Below, piece by piece: positions 17,452-25,660 of a DNA stretch of 44,535 bases. The DNA is taken from contig CALIJJ010000016.1 of assembly GCA_938017515.1 (NCBI GenBank), positions 1 through 44,535 on the forward strand, given 5' to 3'. How positions within the stretch are numbered: the first letter of the stretch is position 1; the number at the start of each line of letters is the position of its first letter. Origin of the DNA: an uncultured Pseudanabaenaceae cyanobacterium. Lineage in GTDB: Bacteria > Cyanobacteriota > Cyanobacteriia > PCC-9006 > JAAUQQ01. The notes under the pieces are model-generated. The model saw only the letters and a list, made by a program, of their open reading frames with translations. It searched no databases and was not told where the DNA came from. The translations under genes and the position numbers were made by a program.

Positions 17452-18354
17452 ATGGTAGACCAACTCATTCGAGCGACGGCAGCGGATACCGGTATCCGTG
17501 TGGTGGGGGTCACCACCACTGAATTGACCCAGGTGGCCCGCGATCGCCATAAGCTTTCCTACCTTGCCACCGTCGCCATGGGACGGGCCATGGCAGCGGG
17601 GCTCCTCTTGGCGTCTAGCATGAAACAGCCCCAGTCCCGGGTCAATCTGCGCATTAAGGGTGCGGGACCGCTGAAGGGATTGCTGGTGGATGCGGGGCTC
17701 GACGGCACAGTGCGCGGCTATGTGGAAAATCCGGCTGTCGAACTGCCCCTCAATCAGCAAGGACAGTTTGATGTGGGTACAGGCTTTCAACCGGGCTATT
17801 TGACCATTCTGCGGGATGTCGGTTACGGGGAGCCCTACAACAGCACCGTTGAATTGGTGTCCGGTGAAGTGGGGGACGATGTGGCCTTTTATCTGGCGAA
17901 TTCCGAGCAGACGCCTTCGGCGCTGATGCTGGGCGTGTTTACCAATGACACGGGGGTGGAGACCGCTGGAGGGCTGTTGGTACAGGTGCTACCCAAGGCG
18001 GCGCGGGATGAGTCCTTGGTGGAGTTGTTGGAGTCGCGCATCAGTCATTTGGCAGGTTTCTCGGCGCTTCTCAGCAGTGGCAAAACGCTGCCCGAGATTA
18101 TGGAAGATTTGTTGGGGGATCTGGGGCTGGAGATTTTTCCCGATGTGCAGCCGCTGAAGTTTTATTGCCCCTGCTCGCGATCGCGCGTTCTCAGTGCGCT
18201 GCGATTGTTTGGCAGTGAAGAACTACAGGACATGGTGGAAAAGGACGACGGTGCCGAAGCCACCTGTGAACTGTGTAATGAGGTCTATCAGGTGAATGGC
18301 CAGGAGCTGAAAACTCTTATTGCATCGATGGATGCCACGCCCCAAGCAAGCTAG
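17452..18354 (+). CDS. hslO: Redox-regulated chaperone Hsp33
   Basis: A 300-residue Hsp33 holdase, activated when oxidants break its zinc centre. Seen: the N-terminal core (DQLIRATAADTGIRVVGVTT, RVNLRIKGAGPLKGLLVDAG, GYVENPAV, YNSTVELVSGEVGDDVAFYL). The four zinc cysteines are present: C239 and C241 in FYCPCSRSR, and C272 and C275 in TCELCNEVY. It is complete, cytosolic and of normal length. The start ATG at 17452 matches the family. The upstream gap holds a 16-bp tandem array that may sit in its leader. Confidence 0.97.
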   Translation: MVDQLIRATAADTGIRVVGVTTTELTQVARDRHKLSYLATVAMGRAMAAGLLLASSMKQPQSRVNLRIKGAGPLKGLLVDAGLDGTVRGYVENPAVELPLNQQGQFDVGTGFQPGYLTILRDVGYGEPYNSTVELVSGEVGDDVAFYLANSEQTPSALMLGVFTNDTGVETAGGLLVQVLPKAARDESLVELLESRISHLAGFSALLSSGKTLPEIMEDLLGDLGLEIFPDVQPLKFYCPCSRSRVLSALRLFGSEELQDMVEKDDGAEATCELCNEVYQVNGQELKTLIASMDATPQAS

Positions 18355-18376
18355 AGCATTTGTCCTCAAACACAAA

Positions 18377-18406
18377 CCTCGGTGCCACGAAAACGTGACA
18401 CCGAGG
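18377..18406. terminator. Hairpin between convergent hslO and CPP1-like genes
   Basis: 13-bp stem with one mismatch, CCTCGGTGCCACG / CGTGACACCGAGG, AAAA loop. On the minus strand the stem is followed by TTTGTGTTTG. It is placed to end the minus-strand or both transcripts. Confidence 0.7.
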
Positions 18407-18439
18407 CAAACAAGCAGCGTATTTTGCGGTCTGCTGTCC

Positions 18440-19078
18440 CTACTTGAGGAAGCTGCTCACTCCCCACAGAACAATGAGGGAGAAGATGGCTGAAACCTGG
18501 GCCTGCCCCAAGGCAATGCTGGCCAACATGGCTTCTGGAATCAAGAGAGCCACCAGTAGGCCAATAATCAGACCCCCCAGCAAGCCCAAGAACGACATCA
18601 GCACTGCGCGGCCAAAGCGACCTTCCTTGCGATTGATAAAGTAGATCGCCGATCCCCAGCCCACGGCCAGGGGTAACTGAAGCGCAGCGGGATCCGTTGC
18701 ATTGCCCAGATAAAACAGCGTTAGTCCGATCAAGGCCAGCGTGATCCCCGCAGGAACCCAAATGTCCTTGGGCTCAGGCTGATCCGCCAAATCCTGCATC
18801 CAGCTGGGCAGCTTGCTGAGGACCGCAGGCTCGCTGGGAGCCGGGGCCGGGACACTACGCTCGGGGAATCGGATACGCTCAGGAACCTTGATTTTGCCTT
18901 CCTGGCGCATTTTGAGGCGATGCATCAACACGGCATCGTAGGCCGCTTCGATGGCTTCAACCTGTTTGCCATCCGACTCATCAATTTTTTCCATGAGGCG
19001 GTTACGCGCTTCCTGAATTTCATCAAAGGAAGCACCATCTTTAACCCCTAAGAGCTCATAGGGCGTCTGTTCGCTCAT
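18440..19078 (-). CDS. CPP1-like protein (J-like domain plus four membrane helices)
   Basis: A 212-residue membrane protein of the CPP1 (chaperone-like protein of POR1) family. In plants CPP1 stabilises protochlorophyllide oxidoreductase; the cyanobacterial role is less clear. Residues 1-70 form a J-domain-like helical region (TPYELLGVKDGASFDEIQEA) without the HPD motif of true DnaJ proteins. Residues 70-100 form a Pro-rich linker. Residues of about 112-212 contain four hydrophobic helices, for example VLMSFLGLLGGLIIGLLVAL. The ATG at 19078 is in a good context. It is divergent from ndhO with a 297-bp gap. Confidence 0.88.
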   Translation of the reverse strand: MSEQTPYELLGVKDGASFDEIQEARNRLMEKIDESDGKQVEAIEAAYDAVLMHRLKMRQEGKIKVPERIRFPERSVPAPAPSEPAVLSKLPSWMQDLADQPEPKDIWVPAGITLALIGLTLFYLGNATDPAALQLPLAVGWGSAIYFINRKEGRFGRAVLMSFLGLLGGLIIGLLVALLIPEAMLASIALGQAQVSAIFSLIVLWGVSSFLK

Positions 19079-19375
19079 TTACAACCTCCAAGAAGCCCTG
19101 TCATTTAACCGATCCAGAACGCATCCATCCAAAAACAGCTGCAATATATCGCACCAGGCTCGATGAACCAACGAATTGCCTTCCAGTCTAGAGTTATTTT
19201 CTCGGAAAGTCTGGCGAGTTTACCGTTGTTTTATCCAATCTACGGTTTTCACGTGGTTTTTTGGCACTGCTTTTTGGTCCCTTAGCGCGACAGCCTTAAG
19301 ATGGAACAGGTCTTCACATCCCGACCAAGCGTTGGGGGGAAGACTGTGACAAACCGTAACTGATCAACGTCAAAC

Positions 19376-19591
19376 ATGGCAGCTCTAAAGAAGGGATCCC
19401 TCGTGCGAGTGGTGCGGGACAAAATTGAGGGAAGTGTGGAAGTGACCGCCAGTGATGCGCGGCTGCCGTCCTATATCTTTGAAACGAACGGCGAGATTCT
19501 CAGCGTTCAAGGAGATTATGCTTGGGTTAAATTTGCCCTACCCGTCGCGAATATTTGGTTTCGTCTCGACCATCTTGAGGCGTCAAGCTAG
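19376..19591 (+). CDS. ndhO: NAD(P)H-quinone oxidoreductase subunit O
   Basis: A 71-residue peripheral subunit of the NDH-1 complex, which carries ferredoxin-dependent cyclic electron flow and respiration on thylakoids. The whole sequence matches NdhO: MAALKKGSLVRVVRDKIEGS, SDARLPSYIFETNGEIL, GDYAWVKF and PVANIWFRLDHLE. It is cyanobacterium/plastid specific. Eight bases separate its stop from the RhtA-like permease start, suggesting co-transcription without obvious functional tie. Confidence 0.96.
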   Translation: MAALKKGSLVRVVRDKIEGSVEVTASDARLPSYIFETNGEILSVQGDYAWVKFALPVANIWFRLDHLEASS

Positions 19592-19599
19592 GGACATTA

Positions 19600-20475
19600 A
19601 TGCCTTCTTTTCCCAGGCTGGCAGTTCCCCCGGTCGCACTGGTGTTGTTCTCCATCGTTTCTACCCAGCTGGGCTCGGCCATTGCAAAGCCGCTTTTCCC
19701 AGTCCTGGGGCCAGCGGGGGTTGTGCTGTTGCGTCTCGCCTTTTCAGCGCTGATGCTGGCATGCTGGCAGCGACCGGATTGGCGGCGTTACGGTGCGGCT
19801 GAGTATCGTTTGCTCGTGCTGTTTGGTTTGGCTATTGCCCTGATGAATGGGTTTTTCTACGCGGCGATCGCCCGTATTCCCATTGGCATTGCCGTCACCT
19901 TAGAATTTTTGGGTCCCCTGGGGGTGGCCCTGTTCAAATCCCGTCGCCGTCTCGATCTGTTGTGGGTTGCTTTGGCTGCTGTGGGGATCGCACTCCTGTC
20001 CCCTTGGTCTGCGATCGGATTGGGTGCAACGGACGAGTTCTTGTTGGATCCCTTGGGCGTTGTCTATGCCTTGCTGGCGGCGGTGGGCTGGGGTAGCTAT
20101 ATTCTGCTGTCGGCCAAGGCCGGGGAGTCCTTTGCCGGGGAGGTGCTGCCCCTCGTGTTGGGGGTTGCAACGGTGGCAATGCTGCCCAGCGGGATTGCCT
20201 CAGCGGGCTGGGCGTTGTTCCAACCGAAAATGTTGTTGTTTGGAGCCATTGTCGCGTTTCTCGCGTCGGTGATGACCTATAGCCTGGAGATGCTGGCTCT
20301 CAAGCGTTTGCCTATCCATGTTTTTGGTGTGTTGATGAGTTTGGAGCCTGCGATCGCGTCTTGCCTCGGATTTGTGATTTTGGGCGAGACGCTGTCGGTT
20401 CGCGCATTGATGGCCATTGCATTGGTTAGCGTGGCAGCTGGGGGAGCGGCTGTTAATCAGTTCCCCGATGCCTAG
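19600..20475 (+). CDS. EamA/RhtA-like inner-membrane exporter
   Basis: A 291-residue DMT transporter with ten hydrophobic helices in two EamA halves. Motifs resemble RhtA (threonine/homoserine exporter): QLGSAIAKPLFP, RIPIGIAVTLEFLGPLGVAL, LPIHVFGVLMSLEPAIASCL and GETLS. Substrate specificity is inferred, not shown. It follows ndhO by 8 bp. The MITE-like copy 2 begins 65 bp after its stop. Confidence 0.88.
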   Translation: MPSFPRLAVPPVALVLFSIVSTQLGSAIAKPLFPVLGPAGVVLLRLAFSALMLACWQRPDWRRYGAAEYRLLVLFGLAIALMNGFFYAAIARIPIGIAVTLEFLGPLGVALFKSRRRLDLLWVALAAVGIALLSPWSAIGLGATDEFLLDPLGVVYALLAAVGWGSYILLSAKAGESFAGEVLPLVLGVATVAMLPSGIASAGWALFQPKMLLFGAIVAFLASVMTYSLEMLALKRLPIHVFGVLMSLEPAIASCLGFVILGETLSVRALMAIALVSVAAGGAAVNQFPDA

Positions 20476-20540
20476 GTCTTGGCTCGGTTGGCGAGCGACG
20501 GGGCAATGAACTGGGAACATCGCTCTTTTGGCGTGCCTAT

Positions 20541-20684
20541 TAGACCTCTTGCACGAACCTGACAGCCGCCCCCATCCCCCGACCCCTTGCCCCCAATGCT
20601 GGGGGAAGGGGAGTCAAAAAGCCTCTCTCCCAATGCTGGGAGAGGGGTTGGGGTGAGGGCCAGATGATTTATGGAAGAGATTTA
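20541..20684 (+). mobile_element. MITE-like element, copy 2 (144 bp)
   Basis: It starts TAGACCTCTTGCACGAACCT and shares the GACAGCCGCCCCCATCCCCC body and the TGAGGGCCAGATGATT end with copy 1 (13122-13220), in opposite orientation. It carries about 45 extra bases containing two CCCAATGCTGGG-type palindromes and GGGAGAGGGGTTGGGGTGAGGG. The right terminal repeat is degenerate (GAAGAGATTTA). No coding capacity. The 20682-20715 bases that follow contain a 17-bp direct duplication (ATTCTTTTGAAG...). The rest of the 20476-20911 gap shows no gene. Confidence 0.72.
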
Positions 20685-20911
20685 TTCTTTTGAAGTTCCT
20701 ATTCTTTTGAAGCTTTTTTTTACCCCCTAGACAACCCCCTCAATCTCCGTCGGTTGCGTGTGGGATTCGCTACTAGGGGTGGTGGTATTTGGTCATTTCT
20801 TCAGCTTATCTTGGCGTTTTTCTCGCATCATCGCTGCAATTCATCATCATTGAGCCAGGAAAATGGTGATAACGTTTTGTAAAGGTGCTCTGTGTCCAGG
20901 CGGCAAAAGAT

Positions 20912-23900
20912 ATGGCAAGTGATCCTCTCGTCTCTGCTCGGAATGTGAGGGATATCGAGGCTTCCTTCTGCGACTTATCCCATGGCATTGCAGTCCGTTT
21001 GCGCGATGGTTGGTCCGCTGACAACATTTTTCGCGATGTTCTGGCAGGGCTACAGGCCCTGTTGCATTTCGAGCAGGGACTGCTGATTCAATTCTCGCCG
21101 GACTGCCAGCGAGCGGTCTGTTCGGTGAGCCATGTTGCGTCGTTGGAGCGGGGGATTGTCCGCCCCATTTCTAATTTTGTCTTGGACCGGGATTGGTGCC
21201 ATGAGATTTATGGGGGCGTGGGACTGCGCTGTCAGATTGAAATTTGGCAGGGCGAGGATGATCACCGATTGCAACATCATCAGTTGCTGCGACATCATTT
21301 GCAGGCGCGCAATGAACTCCTCATACCCATTGCCCTTCAGGGCCGTCTGTGGGGACTGTTGAGTTTGCAAAACTTCCGCGAGCTACGGCCTGACGAGGTA
21401 CGGCCTGACGAGGTACGGCCTGATTCGTCATCGATGGGAGAAGGCTCTCCGTTGCTTTGGCCTGGGCTTGTGCCGGAACTGGAAAAATTGAGCGTCTACT
21501 TTTCCTTGGTGGCGCAACAGTCTCAGGCTGGGGTGCCGTTGGCTGATGCTTCCGTCACTCCTCCCGCCATTGCGGCAGACCTGCCGCCAGGGAAAGCCCT
21601 GCCGCTCTCCGCCGCGATGCCCTTTGCGGCGGTCGAACAGCAGTATGCTGCCCTGCAGGTCATTGAAAAAATCCGTGCAACGCTCGATGCGGAGACCGTT
21701 TGTCAGGTGGCCATACAGGAGATTCAGCGGTTGCTGAGTTGCGATCGCGTGGCGCTTGTTCCGGGTCCCCAAGTCGCCCCAGCAAATGGGTCAGAAGACT
21801 GGCCACAGGGCTTGCCAGAGATGGCGACCAGTCACAACGGGACTCCGCTTCAGGTTGTGGAGGTTTTCGCCGGCCAGCAGACCTGGGGATATCTCTATGC
21901 CTGGAGTCGCCATGTCTGGACCGCTGATGCGCTTGATCTGCTGCGGCAATTGGCCAAGCCCGTCGGGGCAGCGCTTTACCATGCGGACATTTACCAGCAG
22001 GTGCAGCAGCAGTCGTCACAGCTGAGTCAGTCGGTGCAGCGGGAGAAGGCCGTTGCCGGGATTGTTGAGCGCATTCGGCGATCGCTTGATCTCAACAGCC
22101 TGTTCCAAACCACTGCCCAGGAAGTTCGTAACCTTCTCCAGGCAGACCGTGTGGCGATTTATCAGTTCCATGGAGACTGGACGGGACGCTTTGTTGTGGA
22201 TTCTGCTGCGGATGGCTGGAAGCCGCTGTTGCAGGAGCAGCATACGAATCCTGAGCTGTGCCACGATATCAGCGGCTGTAGCGTGAAGCAGTTGGCAACA
22301 CCGAGTGCCGCAGAGACGTCTGCCGGTGATGTTCAGTTCAACGACACCTATTTCCAGAACACGGCGGGGGCAGCCCAGGGCCGAGGCAAGATTTTTCGGG
22401 TGGTCAGTGATATTTACGAGACTGGATTTAGTGACTGCTATCTTCGCCAACTTGAGACGATTCAGGCGCGAGCTTATGCCATTGTGGCGCTGTATCAAGG
22501 CGATCGCCTTTGGGGGTTGATGGCGGCCTACCAGAATTCTGGGCCGCGTCATTGGCAGACGGAGGACATTCGCTTCCTGCTGCAAATCAGTAGCCATCTG
22601 ACCGTGGCGGTGCAGCAGGCGGAACTCTTGGGTCAGTTCCAGGCACGTTCCGCCGTGTTGCAGTCGGAACTGACATCACGCCTGAATCAGCGGGCGGATG
22701 AGCTGGTCCAGGAGACGGAACGGCAGCGGGCGATCGCCAAGGTCATCAATAAGATTCGTCGGACCCTCGATCTCAATACGATTTTTCAGACCACTGCGAC
22801 TGAAGTCCGGCAGTTGCTTCAGGCTGACCGCGTCAGCATTTTGCGCTTTGTGCCAGGCTCTCAGTTTGCCGAGGGGGAATTTGTCTCTGAGGATGTGCTG
22901 CCTGGATTTTCCCCGGCGATGCAAGATACCGTGACCGATACCTGCTTTGCCGCTCGCCACGAGAGCCACTATCAAAAGGGCTTGGTCTGGTCAACGGACG
23001 ATGTTCTCAATGCGAATTTTTCGGACTGCTATCTCGCCACGCTGATGCGATTCCAGGTTCGGGCCAATTTAGTGGTGCCGCTGTTACGAGGCGATGAGCT
23101 CTGGGGGTTGTTGTGTATTCATCAATGTACCGAACCGCGCCAGTGGCAAGAACAAGAAAAGGATTTTGCCTGTCAGGTGGCAGCGCAGCTGGGTGTCGCG
23201 GTACAGCAGGCCAATTTTCTGAATCGCCTCCAGGAGAGCACTCGCTCTGCCGATGCCGCAAATCAGGCCAAGAGTGAGTTCCTGGCGAATATGAGCCATG
23301 AACTCCGCACGCCGCTCAATGCCATTTTGGGCTTTGTGCAGCTCATGCGACGCGATCGCGATCTTAGTCTGGAGCACCGGGAGCATTTGGATATTATTGG
23401 TCAGAGTGGTGAGCACCTCCTGGCTTTGATCAACGATGTTCTCGAAATGTCGAAAATTGAGGCGGGCCAATGCAGCCTCAACGAGACTAACTTTGACCTT
23501 CACCAGTTGCTGTCATCGCTCCAGGAAATGTTGGAGCTGAAGGCGGAGTCTAAGGAATTCGATCTGATTTTTGCCCCCTACGACCATCTCCCCCGTTATG
23601 TGCGGACGGACCAGGGCAAGCTACGACAAATTTTGATTAATTTGTTGGGGAATGCGATCAAATTTACAGAGAAGGGCCGGGTTGTGCTCCGGCTTCGGGT
23701 TGCCATGGACGCAGCTCAACCGCAGTTGTGGTTTGAGGTGGAAGATACGGGGGTGGGGATTGCTGAAGCGGATTTGCCTGGGCTCTTTGAAGCTTTTGTC
23801 CAAACGGAGTCGGGTCGCCAATCCCATGAGGGGACAGGTCTGGGTTTACCAATTAGTCTCAAGTTTGCCCATCTGCTGGGCGGAACGCTGCGGGTGAGCA

Positions 23901-25660
23901 GTACCGTGGGGCTCGGCTCAACGTTTAAGGGCTACATTGGCATTCAGCTTTCCAATGCCGATGCTGTACCGGTCGCCATCCCTGCACGCACAGTGCTCGG
24001 TCTTGCGCCGGGGCAGCCCACCTATCGCATTCTGGTGGTTGAGGACAAATGGGCCAACCGTCAGCTTTTAGTCAAGGTGTTTGAACCTTTGGGGTTTGAC
24101 GTTAAGGAGGCGGCGGAGGGGCAAGCTGCAGTTGATTTGTTCATGACCTGGCAACCCCATCTGATTTGGATGGATATGCGCATGCCGGGGATGGATGGCT
24201 ATGAAGCCACACGACGGATTAAGGCATTGGTTGAAGGCAGGCAAACGGGAACCGATGCCGCTGAATTTCAGTTGTTGGTACAGCCCAAGATTATTGCCTT
24301 GACGGCGAATGCCTTTGAAGAGGAGCGACTCAATGCCCTGGCCCTTGGTTGTGACGATTTTGTACGCAAGCCCTGTGATGGCGATGTTCTGTTGGAAAAA
24401 ATGGCTCAACATTTGGGGCTGACCTATCGCTATCGAGACGTTGTGCCCACTGAGAAGGCAAAGGCGATTGAGGGGGTGGGGAGCGTTCAAGATGTAGAAG
24501 TTGTTCAAGATGCGGAAGTCGTTCAAGATGCGGAAGTTGTTCAAGATGCGGAAGTCGTTCAAGATGCGGAAGTTGTTCAAGATGAAACTGTATCTCCTGT
24601 CGCATTGACTTCGCCTGCTGCTGCCCCGTCTGCGATATCTTCCCCATCAGCATCACCTTCCCCATCAGCATCACCTTCCCCACCGGCATCACCTTCCCCG
24701 CCTGCGACGCCTTTCCCACGCTCCCCTAGAACCTACAGTCGTCGCTCTGATTCTGACCTAGAGCTGAGTCTGTCATCCCTGCGCATTTTGGTGGCAGAGG
24801 ATAACCCGCTCAACCAAAAATTGATGCTGCAAATGCTGCGTCACTTGGGCCACGAGGCTGCCGTTGTGGGTGATGGGGATGCGGTTTTAGAGGCGCTGCA
24901 AACAGCAGACTATGATGTGATTCTCATGGATGTCTGTATGCCCAAGCGTGATGGCCTCTCGACGACCCAGGCGATTCATCTGACCGTATCCGCCGCCTCT
25001 CAGCCCTATATCATTGCCATGACCGGCAATGTCCGCGAACAGCAACGGGCAGCCTGTCTGTCGGCGGGGATGGCTGAGCATCTGAGTAAGCCCGTTTCCC
25101 TCGATGCGCTTCAGCAGGCCCTAGAGAGAGCTGCGCATCATCGCCTACAACGTCCTGATGTGAAACGGCTGCGTTCAGCAGGTCAGCATGTTTCGTCAGT
25201 CTCCCAGCTTCGCTCGGACCGGCCAGTGGTGCTGCGCTCTGGGGGGGCGGTTGAGCCGCATGGGGGTGATGCTGGGGGGGATGAAATTCTTGACCAAGAT
25301 GCGCTGACGGTTCTTCGGCAGATTGCTGGGGCTCGTGGCGATGCCTTTTTGACGGAAATGATCGATAGTTATTTGCAGGAAGCCCCACAGATTATGGCGG
25401 GTATTGAGGGGGCGATCGCCCAGGCCAATTTTCCCGAAATTGCTCACCATACCCACTCGCTCAAAAGCATGAGTGCGGCTCTCGGCGCAACGCAGCTGTC
25501 GGAGCACTGTCGGCAGATGGAAATGCTGGCCCAGCAGCCGATGGCCCAAGTCAATACGCTGATGATTTTGGCCACGCTGCAACGCTCGCTCCAGGCAGAG
25601 TTGGACGAAGTCTGTGGAGCGCTGCAGGGGGAACGGTGCGAATCGATCGTGGGGGATTAG
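20912..25660 (+). CDS. GAF4 hybrid histidine kinase with DXCF cyanobacteriochrome domain, two receivers and HPt
   Basis: A 1582-residue phosphorelay protein from the ATG at 20912; a GTG at 20885 would add nine residues. There are four GAF-type domains (about 20-170, 235-360, 375-560, 605-770), then HisKA with H796 in [13 protein letters not shown], and HATPase (NLLGNAIKFT, GTGLGL). Receiver 1 has D1088, receiver 2 has D1340, and the HPt domain has H1515 in THSLKSMSAALG. GAF4 has C678 in DTCF and C706 in FSDCYL, 28 residues apart as in the DXCF cyanobacteriochrome TePixJ, so it may bind a bilin and sense light. GAF3 has C509 in the same FSDCYL context. Linkers contain EVRPD, VVQDAE and SPSASP tandem repeats. 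It ends 4 bp inside the convergent GGDEF-EAL gene. No membrane helix. Confidence 0.93.
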   Translation: MASDPLVSARNVRDIEASFCDLSHGIAVRLRDGWSADNIFRDVLAGLQALLHFEQGLLIQFSPDCQRAVCSVSHVASLERGIVRPISNFVLDRDWCHEIYGGVGLRCQIEIWQGEDDHRLQHHQLLRHHLQARNELLIPIALQGRLWGLLSLQNFRELRPDEVRPDEVRPDSSSMGEGSPLLWPGLVPELEKLSVYFSLVAQQSQAGVPLADASVTPPAIAADLPPGKALPLSAAMPFAAVEQQYAALQVIEKIRATLDAETVCQVAIQEIQRLLSCDRVALVPGPQVAPANGSEDWPQGLPEMATSHNGTPLQVVEVFAGQQTWGYLYAWSRHVWTADALDLLRQLAKPVGAALYHADIYQQVQQQSSQLSQSVQREKAVAGIVERIRRSLDLNSLFQTTAQEVRNLLQADRVAIYQFHGDWTGRFVVDSAADGWKPLLQEQHTNPELCHDISGCSVKQLATPSAAETSAGDVQFNDTYFQNTAGAAQGRGKIFRVVSDIYETGFSDCYLRQLETIQARAYAIVALYQGDRLWGLMAAYQNSGPRHWQTEDIRFLLQISSHLTVAVQQAELLGQFQARSAVLQSELTSRLNQRADELVQETERQRAIAKVINKIRRTLDLNTIFQTTATEVRQLLQADRVSILRFVPGSQFAEGEFVSEDVLPGFSPAMQDTVTDTCFAARHESHYQKGLVWSTDDVLNANFSDCYLATLMRFQVRANLVVPLLRGDELWGLLCIHQCTEPRQWQEQEKDFACQVAAQLGVAVQQANFLNRLQESTRSADAANQAKSEFLANMSHELRTPLNAILGFVQLMRRDRDLSLEHREHLDIIGQSGEHLLALINDVLEMSKIEAGQCSLNETNFDLHQLLSSLQEMLELKAESKEFDLIFAPYDHLPRYVRTDQGKLRQILINLLGNAIKFTEKGRVVLRLRVAMDAAQPQLWFEVEDTGVGIAEADLPGLFEAFVQTESGRQSHEGTGLGLPISLKFAHLLGGTLRVSSTVGLGSTFKGYIGIQLSNADAVPVAIPARTVLGLAPGQPTYRILVVEDKWANRQLLVKVFEPLGFDVKEAAEGQAAVDLFMTWQPHLIWMDMRMPGMDGYEATRRIKALVEGRQTGTDAAEFQLLVQPKIIALTANAFEEERLNALALGCDDFVRKPCDGDVLLEKMAQHLGLTYRYRDVVPTEKAKAIEGVGSVQDVEVVQDAEVVQDAEVVQDAEVVQDAEVVQDETVSPVALTSPAAAPSAISSPSASPSPSASPSPPASPSPPATPFPRSPRTYSRRSDSDLELSLSSLRILVAEDNPLNQKLMLQMLRHLGHEAAVVGDGDAVLEALQTADYDVILMDVCMPKRDGLSTTQAIHLTVSAASQPYIIAMTGNVREQQRAACLSAGMAEHLSKPVSLDALQQALERAAHHRLQRPDVKRLRSAGQHVSSVSQLRSDRPVVLRSGGAVEPHGGDAGGDEILDQDALTVLRQIAGARGDAFLTEMIDSYLQEAPQIMAGIEGAIAQANFPEIAHHTHSLKSMSAALGATQLSEHCRQMEMLAQQPMAQVNTLMILATLQRSLQAELDEVCGALQGERCESIVGD
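21384..21424. repeat. 15-bp in-frame repeat after GAF1
   Basis: Unit TACGGCCTGACGAGG at 21384 and 21399 plus a partial third, encoding the RPDEV repeat between GAF1 and GAF2 of the hybrid kinase. Confidence 0.85.
24484..24585. repeat. 18-bp in-frame repeat, 5.7 copies
   Basis: Units of GTTCAAGATGCGGAAGTT/C from 24484, encoding VQDAEV repeats in the linker between the two receivers. The alternating final T/C in successive units suggests growth by a 36-bp step. Confidence 0.9.
24641..24712. repeat. 18-bp in-frame repeat, 4 copies
   Basis: Units of TCCCCATCAGCATCACCT at 24641, 24659, 24677 and 24695 encode SPSASP/SPPASP in the same inter-receiver linker, next to the VQDAEV array. Confidence 0.88.

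Noticed and set aside
13122..20684. Composite transposon bounded by the two MITE-like copies
   Set aside because: The enclosed genes are ordinary housekeeping genes (prs, hslO, ndhO) and no transposase is present; independent insertions are simpler.
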